A DNA stretch of 46,736 bases from JBFGJY01 sp041576975 (GTDB taxonomy: Bacteria; Pseudomonadota; Gammaproteobacteria; UBA4575), in the NCBI GenBank assembly GCA_041576975.1, contig JBFGJY010000015.1:1-46736 (forward strand). The letters are read 5' to 3'. Below the pieces are notes generated by a model. The model was given only the letters and a program-made list of their open reading frames with translations. It had not been told where the DNA came from and made no database searches. The position numbers and the translations under genes were made by a program. The first letter of the stretch is position 1. Each line of letters starts with the position of its first letter. This document shows, one piece after another, positions 33,490 through 42,116 of this stretch.

Positions 33490-33903
33490 ACTAAAAAAAA
33501 CCAAATATAGAGTACTCAATCTAGTCATGCATAGATTTTAATTAAACCCTATAAAGAACATCGGGTTTCTGTATTAATCATAGTTATAAAATGATGGAGT
33601 TAGCAACCTTATGACTTACATTATGGTCTAATTATTTAATCTGTGTCATTTTTTAAGGCGATTGCTTATGTTCGACATTTTATGCATTGGCGCAGGAAAA
33701 AAATCCGTATTAATTGCTTATCTATACATATGGAGTAAGCGCCTTAGTCGATATTTTTTTAGCTTGTGCTTTGTGTACGCTAGTTTCAATATAGACCCCC
33801 TGTGTAACCAATTAACGGATTGTATAACCCCAATAAGTTTTTATACTGATAGACCTAGCATGAGCCGTCTATTTGTAAACTTAATTTTGCATCTAAATAA
33901 CAA
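33490..33903. other. Divergent promoter region of hglS-like and ALDH7 genes
   Basis: This roughly 410-base stretch has no gene I can support. It should hold the promoters of the two divergent genes. A plus-strand frame of 81 codons ends by overlapping the ALDH ATG, but its sequence is not protein-like. Confidence 0.5.
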
Positions 33904-35427
33904 ATGAATTTTTTACAAGAATTAAAAATTGAGAAAGTAAATTCTGGGGTTTATACCGGCACTGTTTGGCGCACTCAAGAAAATTCACATGAACAACTAG
34001 AATCTGTTTGTCCTGCTACCAACACAGTCATCGCGAACGTTAATAATAGTACTTCCATAGATTATGAAGAGGTCATAACACAATCACAAACGGTGTTTCG
34101 TGAATGGCGTAGCGTGTCTGCACCCAAACGCGGAGAAATGATTCGATTAATTGCAGAAGCATTACGACAACACAAAGATGCTCTAGGTTCGCTTGTTTCA
34201 TTAGAAATGGGCAAAATAAAACAAGAAGGCGACGGTGAAATTCAAGAAATGATCGACATTGCAGATTTTGCTGTTGGTCAATCTCGTATGTTGTATGGAA
34301 AGACCATGCACTCTGAGCGGCCCCAACACCGCATGTACGAGCAATGGCATCCCCTTGGTGTTGTTGGAGTAATTACTGCGTTTAATTTTCCTGTTGCGGT
34401 ATGGGCCTGGAACGCTTTTATCGCCGCAGTAGCAGGGAATACCGTGGTATGGAAGCCTTCACCCAAAACTCCTTTATGCGCGATTGCTGTTCAAAAAATT
34501 TGTAATGAGGTTCTAGAGGAGCATGGTTATCCAGGTGTTTTCTCTCTATTAATTGAATCTGGTACTGATCAAGTTAGAAAACTTATTCACGATTCTCGCA
34601 TCCCACTCGTGTCTTTTACTGGATCTACTGCAGTGGGTAGAAAAGTAGCTACCACTGTTGCTGCACGTCTAGGAAAAAGCTTGCTTGAACTCAGTGGCAA
34701 CAATGCAATCATCATTGACGAATCAGCCGATTTAAATCTTGCAATTCCTGCTGTTGTGTTCGGCGCAATCGGTACGGCGGGCCAACGTTGTACTAGTACG
34801 CGCAGATTGTTTATTCATGAAAAGAACTTGGATAAAACAGTTGAGAAATTAGTTCATGCTTACCAACAAATTCGAATTGGCGATCCGCTTGAAACAGATG
34901 TATTGATGGGACCATTGATTGACCAAAAGGCGGTTACCAGATTTATTGAGGCAATAGTAAAAGTACGAGAAGCAGGTGGCGAAATTTTATATGGTGGTGA
35001 AGTATTATTAAATAATGGAAACTTTGTGATGCCGACAATCGCTCGGGCTCAGAATCATTGGGATATTGTTCAGCAAGAAACCTTTGGGCCACTATTATAT
35101 GTAATGCCATTTAGAGATCTCTCAGAAGCAATTGTTTTACAAAATAGTGTTCCCCAAGGATTATCATCGTCACTGTTTACAAATAATATTATAAACAGTG
35201 AAATGTTTCTGTCCGCCGTGGGTAGTGACTGTGGAATTGCCAATATTAATATTGGAACTTCAGGCGCAGAAATAGGGGGTGCATTTGGTGGGGAGAAAGA
35301 TACTGGGGGTGGACGGGAGGCAGGTTCCGATGCCTGGCAGGCCTATATGCGTCGACAAACAAATACCATCAATTGGAGCCATGAGCTCCCATTAGCACAA
35401 GGTATACAGTTTGAGCTCGATCGCTGA
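33904..35427 (+). CDS. amaB: ALDH7-type (2-aminoadipate semialdehyde) dehydrogenase
   Basis: A 507-residue aldehyde dehydrogenase most like the antiquitin/ALDH7 group. Evidence is PLGVVGVITAFNFPVAVWAWN, SFTGSTAVGRKV, the Glu segment LLELSGNNAI (ALDH7s usually have ELGGNNA), the catalytic Cys in GTAGQRCTSTRR, and the C-terminal GGAFGGEKDTGGGREAGSDAWQAYMRR, typical of ALDH7. It would oxidise 2-aminoadipate semialdehyde to 2-aminoadipate in lysine breakdown, using NAD+. It is divergent from the hglS-like gene and overlaps the following dioxygenase by 17 bases. Confidence 0.92.
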   Translation: MNFLQELKIEKVNSGVYTGTVWRTQENSHEQLESVCPATNTVIANVNNSTSIDYEEVITQSQTVFREWRSVSAPKRGEMIRLIAEALRQHKDALGSLVSLEMGKIKQEGDGEIQEMIDIADFAVGQSRMLYGKTMHSERPQHRMYEQWHPLGVVGVITAFNFPVAVWAWNAFIAAVAGNTVVWKPSPKTPLCAIAVQKICNEVLEEHGYPGVFSLLIESGTDQVRKLIHDSRIPLVSFTGSTAVGRKVATTVAARLGKSLLELSGNNAIIIDESADLNLAIPAVVFGAIGTAGQRCTSTRRLFIHEKNLDKTVEKLVHAYQQIRIGDPLETDVLMGPLIDQKAVTRFIEAIVKVREAGGEILYGGEVLLNNGNFVMPTIARAQNHWDIVQQETFGPLLYVMPFRDLSEAIVLQNSVPQGLSSSLFTNNIINSEMFLSAVGSDCGIANINIGTSGAEIGGAFGGEKDTGGGREAGSDAWQAYMRRQTNTINWSHELPLAQGIQFELDR

Positions 35428-36556
35428 GCAAGTAGCTCATGCGTTCAAGACCAAGGCTCATGCCTTGATTTTACCCACTGCTATGCAACATGGGTTCTTG
35501 CCCGATATTGATCCAGTCACTTGTTTCCAACGTCGTGAGCAATTCAAGCAGTTAGATGAGATTGGTCATGATTTGCCTAGTCTGCTTCATTACTCCAATT
35601 TTCGTGAATACGCAGATACATTTGATATTCCATTATGGGATCTGGATAGCATTGAAGATGAAGATTTAGTCGAAGTGCGTTTGTACTATGTTCGCGTCGG
35701 ATTTTTGGCTTCTGCTTATATCAATCAAGTCGGAGAGCAGCCAGCAACCATATTACCTAAAAACATCTCTATACCGCTTTGCCAGGTGTGCAAGTTGTTA
35801 AATCGTCCTCCCATACTTAGTTATGATGGTTACGCGCTCTATAACTGGAAACGATTTAATAAAGATGGGCCGATTACGCTAGGAAATATCGATACCATAC
35901 AAAATTTTGTACATTTGTATGACGAGCGTTGGTTTATTTTAGTACATGTAGCAATCGAAGCGCTCGCTGCAGAAATTATTCACGCGATTAATAATATATA
36001 TTCAAGTTTGCATTTGAAAAACAAAGAATTTATCAATAAAAATATGTCTATAATTAGCGATGCAATAGAAAAAATCATTAATGTCTTGCGACGCATCCCA
36101 GAAAAAATGGACCCTAGTGTATACTACAAAACATTTCGTCCTTATATTCGCTATTTTGAAAACGTGGTGTATGAAGGTGTTGATCAAGCTGCTATCGATC
36201 ACCGTGGTGAAACGGGGGCTCAAAGCACTATCATGCCTACACTTGTAGCATTGATGAAAATTCCACATCAACCTTCTATACTTACTGATCATTTAGCAGA
36301 TATGTGTAAATACATGCCTGTTGAACATCGATTATTTCTTTTGCGTGTGGAAAACTTACCTGATATGCGTTATTGCTGTGATCCGAAGGTGTATAACAAA
36401 ATACTAGAGTCCATGGCGACTTTTCGTGAAGTGCATTATGGTTGGGCCGAAAAATATATAAATCAGTGGACAGACGATCCACGTGGTACAGGTGGAACAC
36501 CATATATGAAATGGTTAAAGCAGCTAATCGATGAAACGCGTGCTCATATGCTTTAA
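35411..36556 (+). CDS. Indoleamine 2,3-dioxygenase family protein
   Basis: A 381-residue haem dioxygenase of the IDO family. Signatures are DERWFILVHVAIEALA, GAQSTIMPTLVALM, the proximal-His segment ATFREVHYGWAEKYI (H342) and RGTGGTPYMKWLKQL near the C terminus, the substrate-loop GTGGT. It would oxidise tryptophan or related indoles to N-formylkynurenine. The start is a TTG at 35411, 17 bases inside the ALDH7 gene; no in-frame ATG occurs before residue 25. It is in an operon with the ALDH7 gene, not with the tryptophan genes 13 kb away. The 3' end nearly meets the convergent acetoacetyl-CoA synthetase. Confidence 0.88.
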   Translation: MSSIAEQVAHAFKTKAHALILPTAMQHGFLPDIDPVTCFQRREQFKQLDEIGHDLPSLLHYSNFREYADTFDIPLWDLDSIEDEDLVEVRLYYVRVGFLASAYINQVGEQPATILPKNISIPLCQVCKLLNRPPILSYDGYALYNWKRFNKDGPITLGNIDTIQNFVHLYDERWFILVHVAIEALAAEIIHAINNIYSSLHLKNKEFINKNMSIISDAIEKIINVLRRIPEKMDPSVYYKTFRPYIRYFENVVYEGVDQAAIDHRGETGAQSTIMPTLVALMKIPHQPSILTDHLADMCKYMPVEHRLFLLRVENLPDMRYCCDPKVYNKILESMATFREVHYGWAEKYINQWTDDPRGTGGTPYMKWLKQLIDETRAHML

Positions 36557-36563
36557 TTTTATA

Positions 36564-38516
36564 TCAGCTTTCCCTTAATTCTGGCAGATCGCGAAAATAC
36601 TCGAGAACTTCCGGGTTAGCAACCGCATCAAGATTTTTAACGGGACGATTATGAATTACGTTTTGCACTGCAAGTTCAACTATTTTTCCATTTATTGTTC
36701 TAGGTATATCGAGTACTTGTATGATCTTTTTCGGCACGTGTCGTGGTGATGCGTTTTCACGAATTGTAGTTTTTATTCTATGTATGAGCGTGTCATCAAG
36801 GGAAACATTTTCGTGTAATTTAATAAATAGTATAACGCGAAGATCTCCTTCCCATTCTTGACCAACAACAATGCTCTCTAGGACTTCTGGAAGCTTTTCG
36901 ACTTGACGATAAATTTCTGCTGTTCCAATTCGTACACCGCCAGGATTTAGTACCGTATCAGAGCGACCATAAATGAACATACCTCCTTGTTCGGTTAATT
37001 CTGCATAATCTCCATGAGCCCATACTTCAGGATACTTTTTAAAATACGCGTCATGATATTGTTTGTCATCAGGATCATTCCAAAAATAAATTGGCATCGA
37101 TGGGAAAGGCTTAGTGCAAACTAATTCACCTTTTTCCCCTTGTAAAGACTGCCCCTGTTCATCGAAGACTTCAACACTCATACCAAGTCCACGACACTGT
37201 ATTTGGCCACGATATACTGGCAATGTCGGATTGCCGAGCGCAAAACAAGAAATGATATCAGTGCCGCCAGATATCGAAGAAAGTAGCACATCATTTTTGA
37301 TTGCTTGATATACATAATCATATTGTTCAGTTAACAAGGGTGACCCAGTTGAGAGAATTGTTTTTAGTGAAGAAAGCTTGTGACTTTGTTTGGGTACGAC
37401 ACCTGACTTTTGTGCTGCTGCAAGGAACTTCGCACTCGTACCAAAGATTGATATCTGTGCATCTTCAATAAGATCAAATAGTGTGGATGAATGAGGATAA
37501 GTTGGGGAGCCATCATATAAAACCACGGTAGCCCCTGTGGCCAAACTACTCACCAGCCAGTTCCACATCATCCAACCACAGGTAGTGAAATAAAATATTT
37601 TGTCCTCTGATTTCAAATCGGTGTGTAAAATCAACTCCTTTAGATGTTGTAGCAAGGTCCCGCCTACACCATGCACAATACATTTTGGTTTCCCCGTCGT
37701 CCCTGAGGAGTACATGATGTACAACGGATCATTAAATTCGAGCTGCTGAAAATGGATCTCTGGATATGAAGTATCGATGAAATCTGAATAAAAGATGGCT
37801 TTGTTTATTCCATTAATACTAGGTTGGGATTCTAAAAAAGGTACAATTATTATTTGTTGTAAATCTAAAAGTTTTTTACTTAATTGTTTTACTCTAGACA
37901 ATATATTGATTGCCTTACCATTATATAAATAACCATCCGTTGTAATTAAGATTTTTGGTTGTATTTGACCGAAGCGATCCAATACACCATGTGTTCCGAA
38001 ATCTGGTGAGCAAGAAGACCACACTGCACCTATCGCAGTTGTTGCCAACATTCCAATAATCGTTTCTGGAATATTCGGCAGATATCCGGCAACACGATCA
38101 CCCTTTTTTATATTTGCATCCAGCAACGCATTTGCAAGATTAGTTACACTTTTATATAGCTCTTTGTACGATATTGTGATTTGTTTGCCGTTTTCTCCTT
38201 TGAAAATGATTGCAGCTTTATCATTCTGTTTTCTCAGTAAGTTTTGTGCAAAATTTAATTTACTTCCCATAAACCAGGACGCGCCAGGTATTTTGTGTTT
38301 ATCTGTTATAACCGTATCCCATGATCGCGAAGCAAGTACTCCACAGAAGTTCCAAATCGTTGGCCAAAATTTTTCAGGTTCTTGAATGGACCAGTTGTAT
38401 AGGTCGTTATAGCTATCAAAAGTGTGGTGGTATTGAGAATGCAAAAAATACATATAACGAGTGAGATTGGAGTGCTCGACTCGTGCTAATGAAGGTGTCC
38501 AGATTGCTGTTGCCAT
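36564..38516 (-). CDS. aacS: Acetoacetyl-CoA synthetase
   Basis: A 650-residue ANL-superfamily acyl-CoA synthetase with the acetoacetate-CoA ligase layout. It has an N-terminal NYxxL-type cap (HHTFDSYNDLYNWSIQEPEKFW), the P-loop MYSSGTTGKPKCIVHG, FYFTTCGWMMWNW, and YGRSDTVLNPGGVRIGTAEIY, ending in the C-terminal domain with NGKIVE (catalytic Lys). It activates acetoacetate with ATP and CoA. In this window acetoacetate can come from fumarylacetoacetate cleavage, and formerly from HMG-CoA lyase. It is the last gene of a thiolase-SDR-aacS run. Confidence 0.94.
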   Translation of the reverse strand: MATAIWTPSLARVEHSNLTRYMYFLHSQYHHTFDSYNDLYNWSIQEPEKFWPTIWNFCGVLASRSWDTVITDKHKIPGASWFMGSKLNFAQNLLRKQNDKAAIIFKGENGKQITISYKELYKSVTNLANALLDANIKKGDRVAGYLPNIPETIIGMLATTAIGAVWSSCSPDFGTHGVLDRFGQIQPKILITTDGYLYNGKAINILSRVKQLSKKLLDLQQIIIVPFLESQPSINGINKAIFYSDFIDTSYPEIHFQQLEFNDPLYIMYSSGTTGKPKCIVHGVGGTLLQHLKELILHTDLKSEDKIFYFTTCGWMMWNWLVSSLATGATVVLYDGSPTYPHSSTLFDLIEDAQISIFGTSAKFLAAAQKSGVVPKQSHKLSSLKTILSTGSPLLTEQYDYVYQAIKNDVLLSSISGGTDIISCFALGNPTLPVYRGQIQCRGLGMSVEVFDEQGQSLQGEKGELVCTKPFPSMPIYFWNDPDDKQYHDAYFKKYPEVWAHGDYAELTEQGGMFIYGRSDTVLNPGGVRIGTAEIYRQVEKLPEVLESIVVGQEWEGDLRVILFIKLHENVSLDDTLIHRIKTTIRENASPRHVPKKIIQVLDIPRTINGKIVELAVQNVIHNRPVKNLDAVANPEVLEYFRDLPELRES

Positions 38517-38561
38517 GTCAATAAATTAGATTTGCGCGAGCAACAGACGTTCCGGTAATAC

Positions 38562-39317
38562 TTACTTGGGTGGCATGCGCAGTGCACCATCCAAGCGTAT
38601 GACTTCACCATTTAACATCGGGTTTTGATAAATGTGACTCACTAAATGTGCAAATTCTTCTGGTTTACCCAAGCGATTTGGAAATGGCGCTAATTGACTC
38701 AAGCTTTTTTTTGCAGCTTCAGGTAATCTCTCAAACATTGGTGTTTTGAAAAGCCCAGGTGCAATCGTCATTACGCGAACACCAATGCGTGCAAACTCCC
38801 TTGCTAAAGGCAACGTAAGACTCGCTACCCCGCCTTTTGAAGCTGCATAGGCGGCTTGTCCAATTTGTCCATCAAAGGCAGCAATTGATGCCGTATTGAT
38901 AATTACACCTTGTTCATTGTTTTCATCTGCAGGATTATTTTGCATGACATTTGCAACCGCTCGGCACATTACAAAAGTGCCAATTAAATTCACATTGATT
39001 ACTTTAGAAAACTCTTCAATATCATGTAGTCGATCGCGGCCTATAACGCGTTCACTATAAGCAATACCCGCACAGTTGACTAAGCAGGTGATCCCCCCCA
39101 AGTCACTAGTAACGCTTTGAATTGCTCGTGTAACACTAGTTTCATTCGTGATATCTGTTTTAAGAAAGAAAATACTACTATCTTTTGGTAGGTCCTCACC
39201 AGCTTGTAGATCGAATATCGCAACCTTTGCTTTATGCTGTAAAAATTCATTTACCACCGCTAGCCCTAATCCGGAAGCGCCACCGGTGACAATAACTTTT
39301 GCAGACTTTGCATTCAT
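38562..39317 (-). CDS. Short-chain dehydrogenase, 3-hydroxyacyl-CoA dehydrogenase type II-like
   Basis: A 251-residue SDR. NAD site TGGASGLGLAV, NCAG, catalytic Ser in NTASIAAFDGQIGQAAYAASK with Tyr-x3-Lys, and a C-terminal region (APFPNRLGKPEEFA, NGEVIRLDGALRMPPK) characteristic of the HSD10/type II 3-hydroxyacyl-CoA dehydrogenase group. It likely oxidises short 3-hydroxyacyl-CoA esters from branched-chain amino acid or fatty acid breakdown. Its ATG overlaps the stop of the HMG-CoA lyase remnant (TAATG), a relic of translational coupling. A 45-base gap precedes aacS. Confidence 0.9.
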   Translation of the reverse strand: MNAKSAKVIVTGGASGLGLAVVNEFLQHKAKVAIFDLQAGEDLPKDSSIFFLKTDITNETSVTRAIQSVTSDLGGITCLVNCAGIAYSERVIGRDRLHDIEEFSKVINVNLIGTFVMCRAVANVMQNNPADENNEQGVIINTASIAAFDGQIGQAAYAASKGGVASLTLPLAREFARIGVRVMTIAPGLFKTPMFERLPEAAKKSLSQLAPFPNRLGKPEEFAHLVSHIYQNPMLNGEVIRLDGALRMPPK

Positions 39318-39529
39318 TATTGTGTTGATGGTATGCCAGCTTGTCCCACCCGGCTTAAATTTTGGCGTTGCAGTTTTTTACTTATAAAGTTACCTGTGTC
39401 TAGGAGCATGGAAAGATTGATCCCAGTTTCTATATTTAGTCCATTTAGCATGTATACCACATCCTCAGTTGCCACGTTACCACTTGCGCCAGGTGCATAA
39501 GGACATCTGCCAAATCCTGCGTAGAACAC
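39317..39529 (-). pseudogene. C-terminal remnant of HMG-CoA lyase
   Basis: A frame of about 70 codons encodes GRCPYAPGASGNVATEDV and VYMLNGLNIETGINL, then FISKKLQRQNLSRVGQAG. This is the C-terminal end of hydroxymethylglutaryl-CoA lyase, including the active-site-loop cysteine region ('GLGGCPYAPGASGNVATEDVVYML'). The preceding roughly 230 residues are absent; a stop codon (TAA) occurs immediately upstream and the next 260 bases show no matching sequence. The remnant cannot fold as a TIM barrel and is non-functional. Its stop overlaps the SDR start as in an intact operon. Confidence 0.85.
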
Positions 39530-39793
39530 TTAGTTATCGTACATGTCATTTGCCGTAAGTGTTGAAAATTCAAGAATTGTTTAACCATCATCCAGAAATA
39601 GACTTATGCATTTACGAAGATATAGTTTTCCTCAAATAAGGGGTTTTCTATGGCAGATTCTGAAACGTTATATTCAGCTTTTTGAAGATTTTAATTCAGA
39701 TTATTTTACAAATTTCGTATATGATCATAATTAGCTTTATATTCCTTTGTTGTAGTAACAATAAAAGAGTAAATTCTTTCTATCGCTATTTAC

Positions 39794-40981
39794 TTACAAC
39801 ATCTCAATAGCCACTGCAGTTGCTTCCCCTCCACCTATACAAAGTGAAGCAATACCAGTTTTAAGTCCTTGTATGCGCATGGCGTTGACTAAAGTCACAA
39901 TAATTCGTGCACCACTTGCACCGATTGGGTGCCCCAATGCACAGGCTCCTCCATGCACATTAACTTTATCGTGATTTAATTCAAGCTCTTTCATGGCAGC
40001 CATAGCAACTACGGCAAAGGCCTCATTAATTTCAAACAAATCAACATCTTCTTTTTTCCAGTTCACTTTTTTATAAAGATTTTGGATTGCGCCAATGGGT
40101 GCCGTGGTGAACTCTTCCGGGCTTTGCGCATAAGTTGAATGTGCAAGAATTCTGGCGATAGGTTTTATACTTAATCTTTGTGCAAATTCATTTTCCATTA
40201 AAACTAGTGCAGCTGCGCCATCAGAAATGCTGGAAGAGCTCGCTGCAGTAACTGTACCGTCTTTAGATATAAATGCGGGTTTTAAGTTTGGGATTTCTTC
40301 GATTTTGCATTTTTCGGGTTGTTCATCATGATCGACTACCTCAGTATTTTCTTTATGATTAATAGTTACTGGCACAATTTCGTCTTTGAAACTTCCATTT
40401 TTGGAAGCGATGATGCTTCGTGTTACTGATTTAATAGCGAATGCATCTTGTTCTTTACGGCTAAATGAATATTTTTTTGCACAGTTTTCTGCAAAACAGC
40501 CCATTAACTGTTGGTCTTGAGGATTCTGAAGGCCGTCGAGAAACATGTGATCCAATATTTCTTTGTGCCCCATGCGTAATCCATGTCGTGCCCTCGGTAT
40601 TAAATAAGGTGCGTTGCTCATAGATTCCATGCCACCTGCAGTAACCACATTAACAGTCTGCGCGAGAATTGCATCAAATGCCAACATCACAGCCTTCATG
40701 CCTGAACCACACATTTTATTCACCGTCGTACAAGGAACTGAAACTGGAATTCCAGCAGCTAAAGCGGCTTGTCGCGCAGGCGCCATTCCTACACCTGCTT
40801 GCAAAACGCAGCCCATGTATACTTCGTCAATTAAATTTACATCAAGTCTTGAATCAGAAATTGCAGCACGAATCGCTATGGCACCAAGCTGTGGAACAGG
40901 TATATCAATAAATTTTCCTAAGAAAGAGCCTATTGGTGTGCGTTTTGCCGAGACAATAACAACCTGTCTTTGAGTGCTCAC
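39794..40981 (-). CDS. Acetyl-CoA acetyltransferase (thiolase)
   Basis: A 395-residue thiolase II. The nucleophile is C91 in NKMCGSGMKAV. GGMESMSNAPYL, NEAFAVVAM, HGGACALGHPIGASG (catalytic His) and CIGGGEATAVAIE (second Cys) complete the active site. It interconverts two acetyl-CoA and acetoacetyl-CoA. Together with AacS it would turn acetoacetate into acetyl-CoA. The start codon is GTG at 40979-40981, directly after the stop of an acyl-CoA dehydrogenase remnant. A 264-base gap with no recognisable gene separates it from the HMG-CoA lyase remnant. Confidence 0.95.
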   Translation of the reverse strand: MSTQRQVVIVSAKRTPIGSFLGKFIDIPVPQLGAIAIRAAISDSRLDVNLIDEVYMGCVLQAGVGMAPARQAALAAGIPVSVPCTTVNKMCGSGMKAVMLAFDAILAQTVNVVTAGGMESMSNAPYLIPRARHGLRMGHKEILDHMFLDGLQNPQDQQLMGCFAENCAKKYSFSRKEQDAFAIKSVTRSIIASKNGSFKDEIVPVTINHKENTEVVDHDEQPEKCKIEEIPNLKPAFISKDGTVTAASSSSISDGAAALVLMENEFAQRLSIKPIARILAHSTYAQSPEEFTTAPIGAIQNLYKKVNWKKEDVDLFEINEAFAVVAMAAMKELELNHDKVNVHGGACALGHPIGASGARIIVTLVNAMRIQGLKTGIASLCIGGGEATAVAIEML

Positions 40982-41070
40982 TTATTTTTCTTTGAAAAGT
41001 TCGCGGTCAGTTAACATGCGGTAGATCTCATATGTACCACTCACCACCTATCTCATAAACATCTGCATTA
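40982..41070 (-). pseudogene. C-terminal remnant of an acyl-CoA dehydrogenase
   Basis: On the minus strand, DVYEIGG and, after a one-base frame change, GTYEIYRMLTDRELFKEK precede a TAA at 40982-40984. This matches the end of acyl-CoA dehydrogenases, especially isovaleryl-CoA dehydrogenase ('LYEIGAGTSEIRRMLIGRELF'). Only about 28 residues remain and they are frameshifted. The stop abuts the thiolase start, so this gene once led the thiolase operon. A further short frame at 41103-41165 (DDSIDFATRLASE then stop) may be another relic. Confidence 0.7.
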
Positions 41071-41169
41071 AAAATGAAATTATAGATAGCTTAAAACGAA
41101 TTTATTCACTTGCAAGACGAGTTGCAAAATCGATGCTATCATCTGTAGTACTTGAAGAAATAGCTTAAA

Positions 41170-41727
41170 CTAAAAAATTCCCGCCTCTAATTGTGCCTCA
41201 TCAGACATATTTTCTTTCGTCCAAGGAGGATCAAACACTATTTCGACTTGTACTTTTCTAACTGTAGGAACAAGTTCTATTTTACTTTTAACATCGTTGG
41301 CAAGAATGTCTCCCATGCCACATCCAGGTGCGGTGAGTGTCATTTGAATAAATACATCCCGTTGTCCATCTGCTAACTTCTCTATTTCGCATTTATATAC
41401 CAACCCTAGATCGACGATATTAATGGGAATCTCTGGATCAAAGCAGGTTTTCATTTGCTGCCAGATGAAATCTTCAATTTCATGATCTCGATCATGATTT
41501 TTAATACTCTCAGGCAAAGTAGGTTTAGGCAGAGGTTCCTTGCCTAGTGCATCAGCATCATCACCGGCGATGCGGTATAGATTGCCACGATGTAACACGG
41601 TAAAACTTCCACCCAGGGATTGCGAGATGGTTACCTGTGCATCTTTGGTGATTAAAACTTTATCACCTTTCGGGATGCTTACTGCAACACAGGATCTTTT
41701 TAAAGTAATGAATTCAGTTTCGTTCAT
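41170..41727 (-). CDS. sufT: SufT (DUF59/MIP18 family) Fe-S assembly factor
   Basis: A 185-residue protein with an N-terminal roughly 80-residue extension (KGDKVLITKDAQVTISQSLGG) and a MIP18/DUF59 domain (about 85-175). It has DPEIPINIVDLGLVY and MTLTAPGCGMGDIL with the conserved Cys. SufT proteins assist maturation of Fe-S enzymes such as lipoyl synthase and aconitase. It is the last gene of the SUF operon, 60 bases from the Rieske gene. Length and the two-part layout fit the long SufT form of proteobacteria. Confidence 0.92.
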   Translation of the reverse strand: MNETEFITLKRSCVAVSIPKGDKVLITKDAQVTISQSLGGSFTVLHRGNLYRIAGDDADALGKEPLPKPTLPESIKNHDRDHEIEDFIWQQMKTCFDPEIPINIVDLGLVYKCEIEKLADGQRDVFIQMTLTAPGCGMGDILANDVKSKIELVPTVRKVQVEIVFDPPWTKENMSDEAQLEAGIF

Positions 41728-41787
41728 GGTTTACATTTTTCACTTATTTAATACTTAACATCTATTCATAGTTAGACCTCAAGAATC

Positions 41788-42096
41788 CTAATTAAATGCA
41801 ATTTGCACCATGCCACTGTTCAAGCGAACGGCGAAAGTTTTTAAGTCCTCATAGGCTGGGGCACTGAGAACCTTGCCAGTCTTGATGTCAAACGTTGCTC
41901 CATGGCGTGGACATGCAATGATATTCGCTTTAACTGTTCCTCCTGTTAGGCAGCCCCCGTCATGGGTGCATCTGTCCTCAATAGCATAATATTTACCCTT
42001 GATATTAAAAATAGCTACATCCATATCATCAAGCTCGAGCACACGCCACTCACCTTTATTTACCTCGCTTGCAGGAAAAGCATCAATCCATTCCAT
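41788..42096 (-). CDS. Rieske-type [2Fe-2S] ferredoxin in the SUF operon
   Basis: A 102-residue single Rieske domain. The cluster ligands are C43 and H45 (RCTHDGGCL) and C62 and H65 (ACPRHGATFD). It resembles the ferredoxin subunits of dioxygenases and the NirD-type small Rieske proteins. I chose the ATG at 42096, because the upstream TTG (42129) overlaps sufU and adds an unlike leader. It sits between sufU and sufT, 20 bases after sufU. A role in supplying electrons for cluster assembly or reductive coupling is an inference. It has no partner oxygenase nearby. Confidence 0.9.
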   Translation of the reverse strand: MEWIDAFPASEVNKGEWRVLELDDMDVAIFNIKGKYYAIEDRCTHDGGCLTGGTVKANIIACPRHGATFDIKTGKVLSAPAYEDLKTFAVRLNSGMVQIAFN

Positions 42097-42116
42097 GAAT
42101 AAGACATCTAATTTAT

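Noticed and set aside
33662..33907. 81-codon plus-strand ORF whose stop overlaps the ALDH7 start
   Set aside because: The ATGA overlap is suggestive, but the sequence is rich in Cys, Phe and Leu with no ribosome site or family; likely chance in a promoter region.
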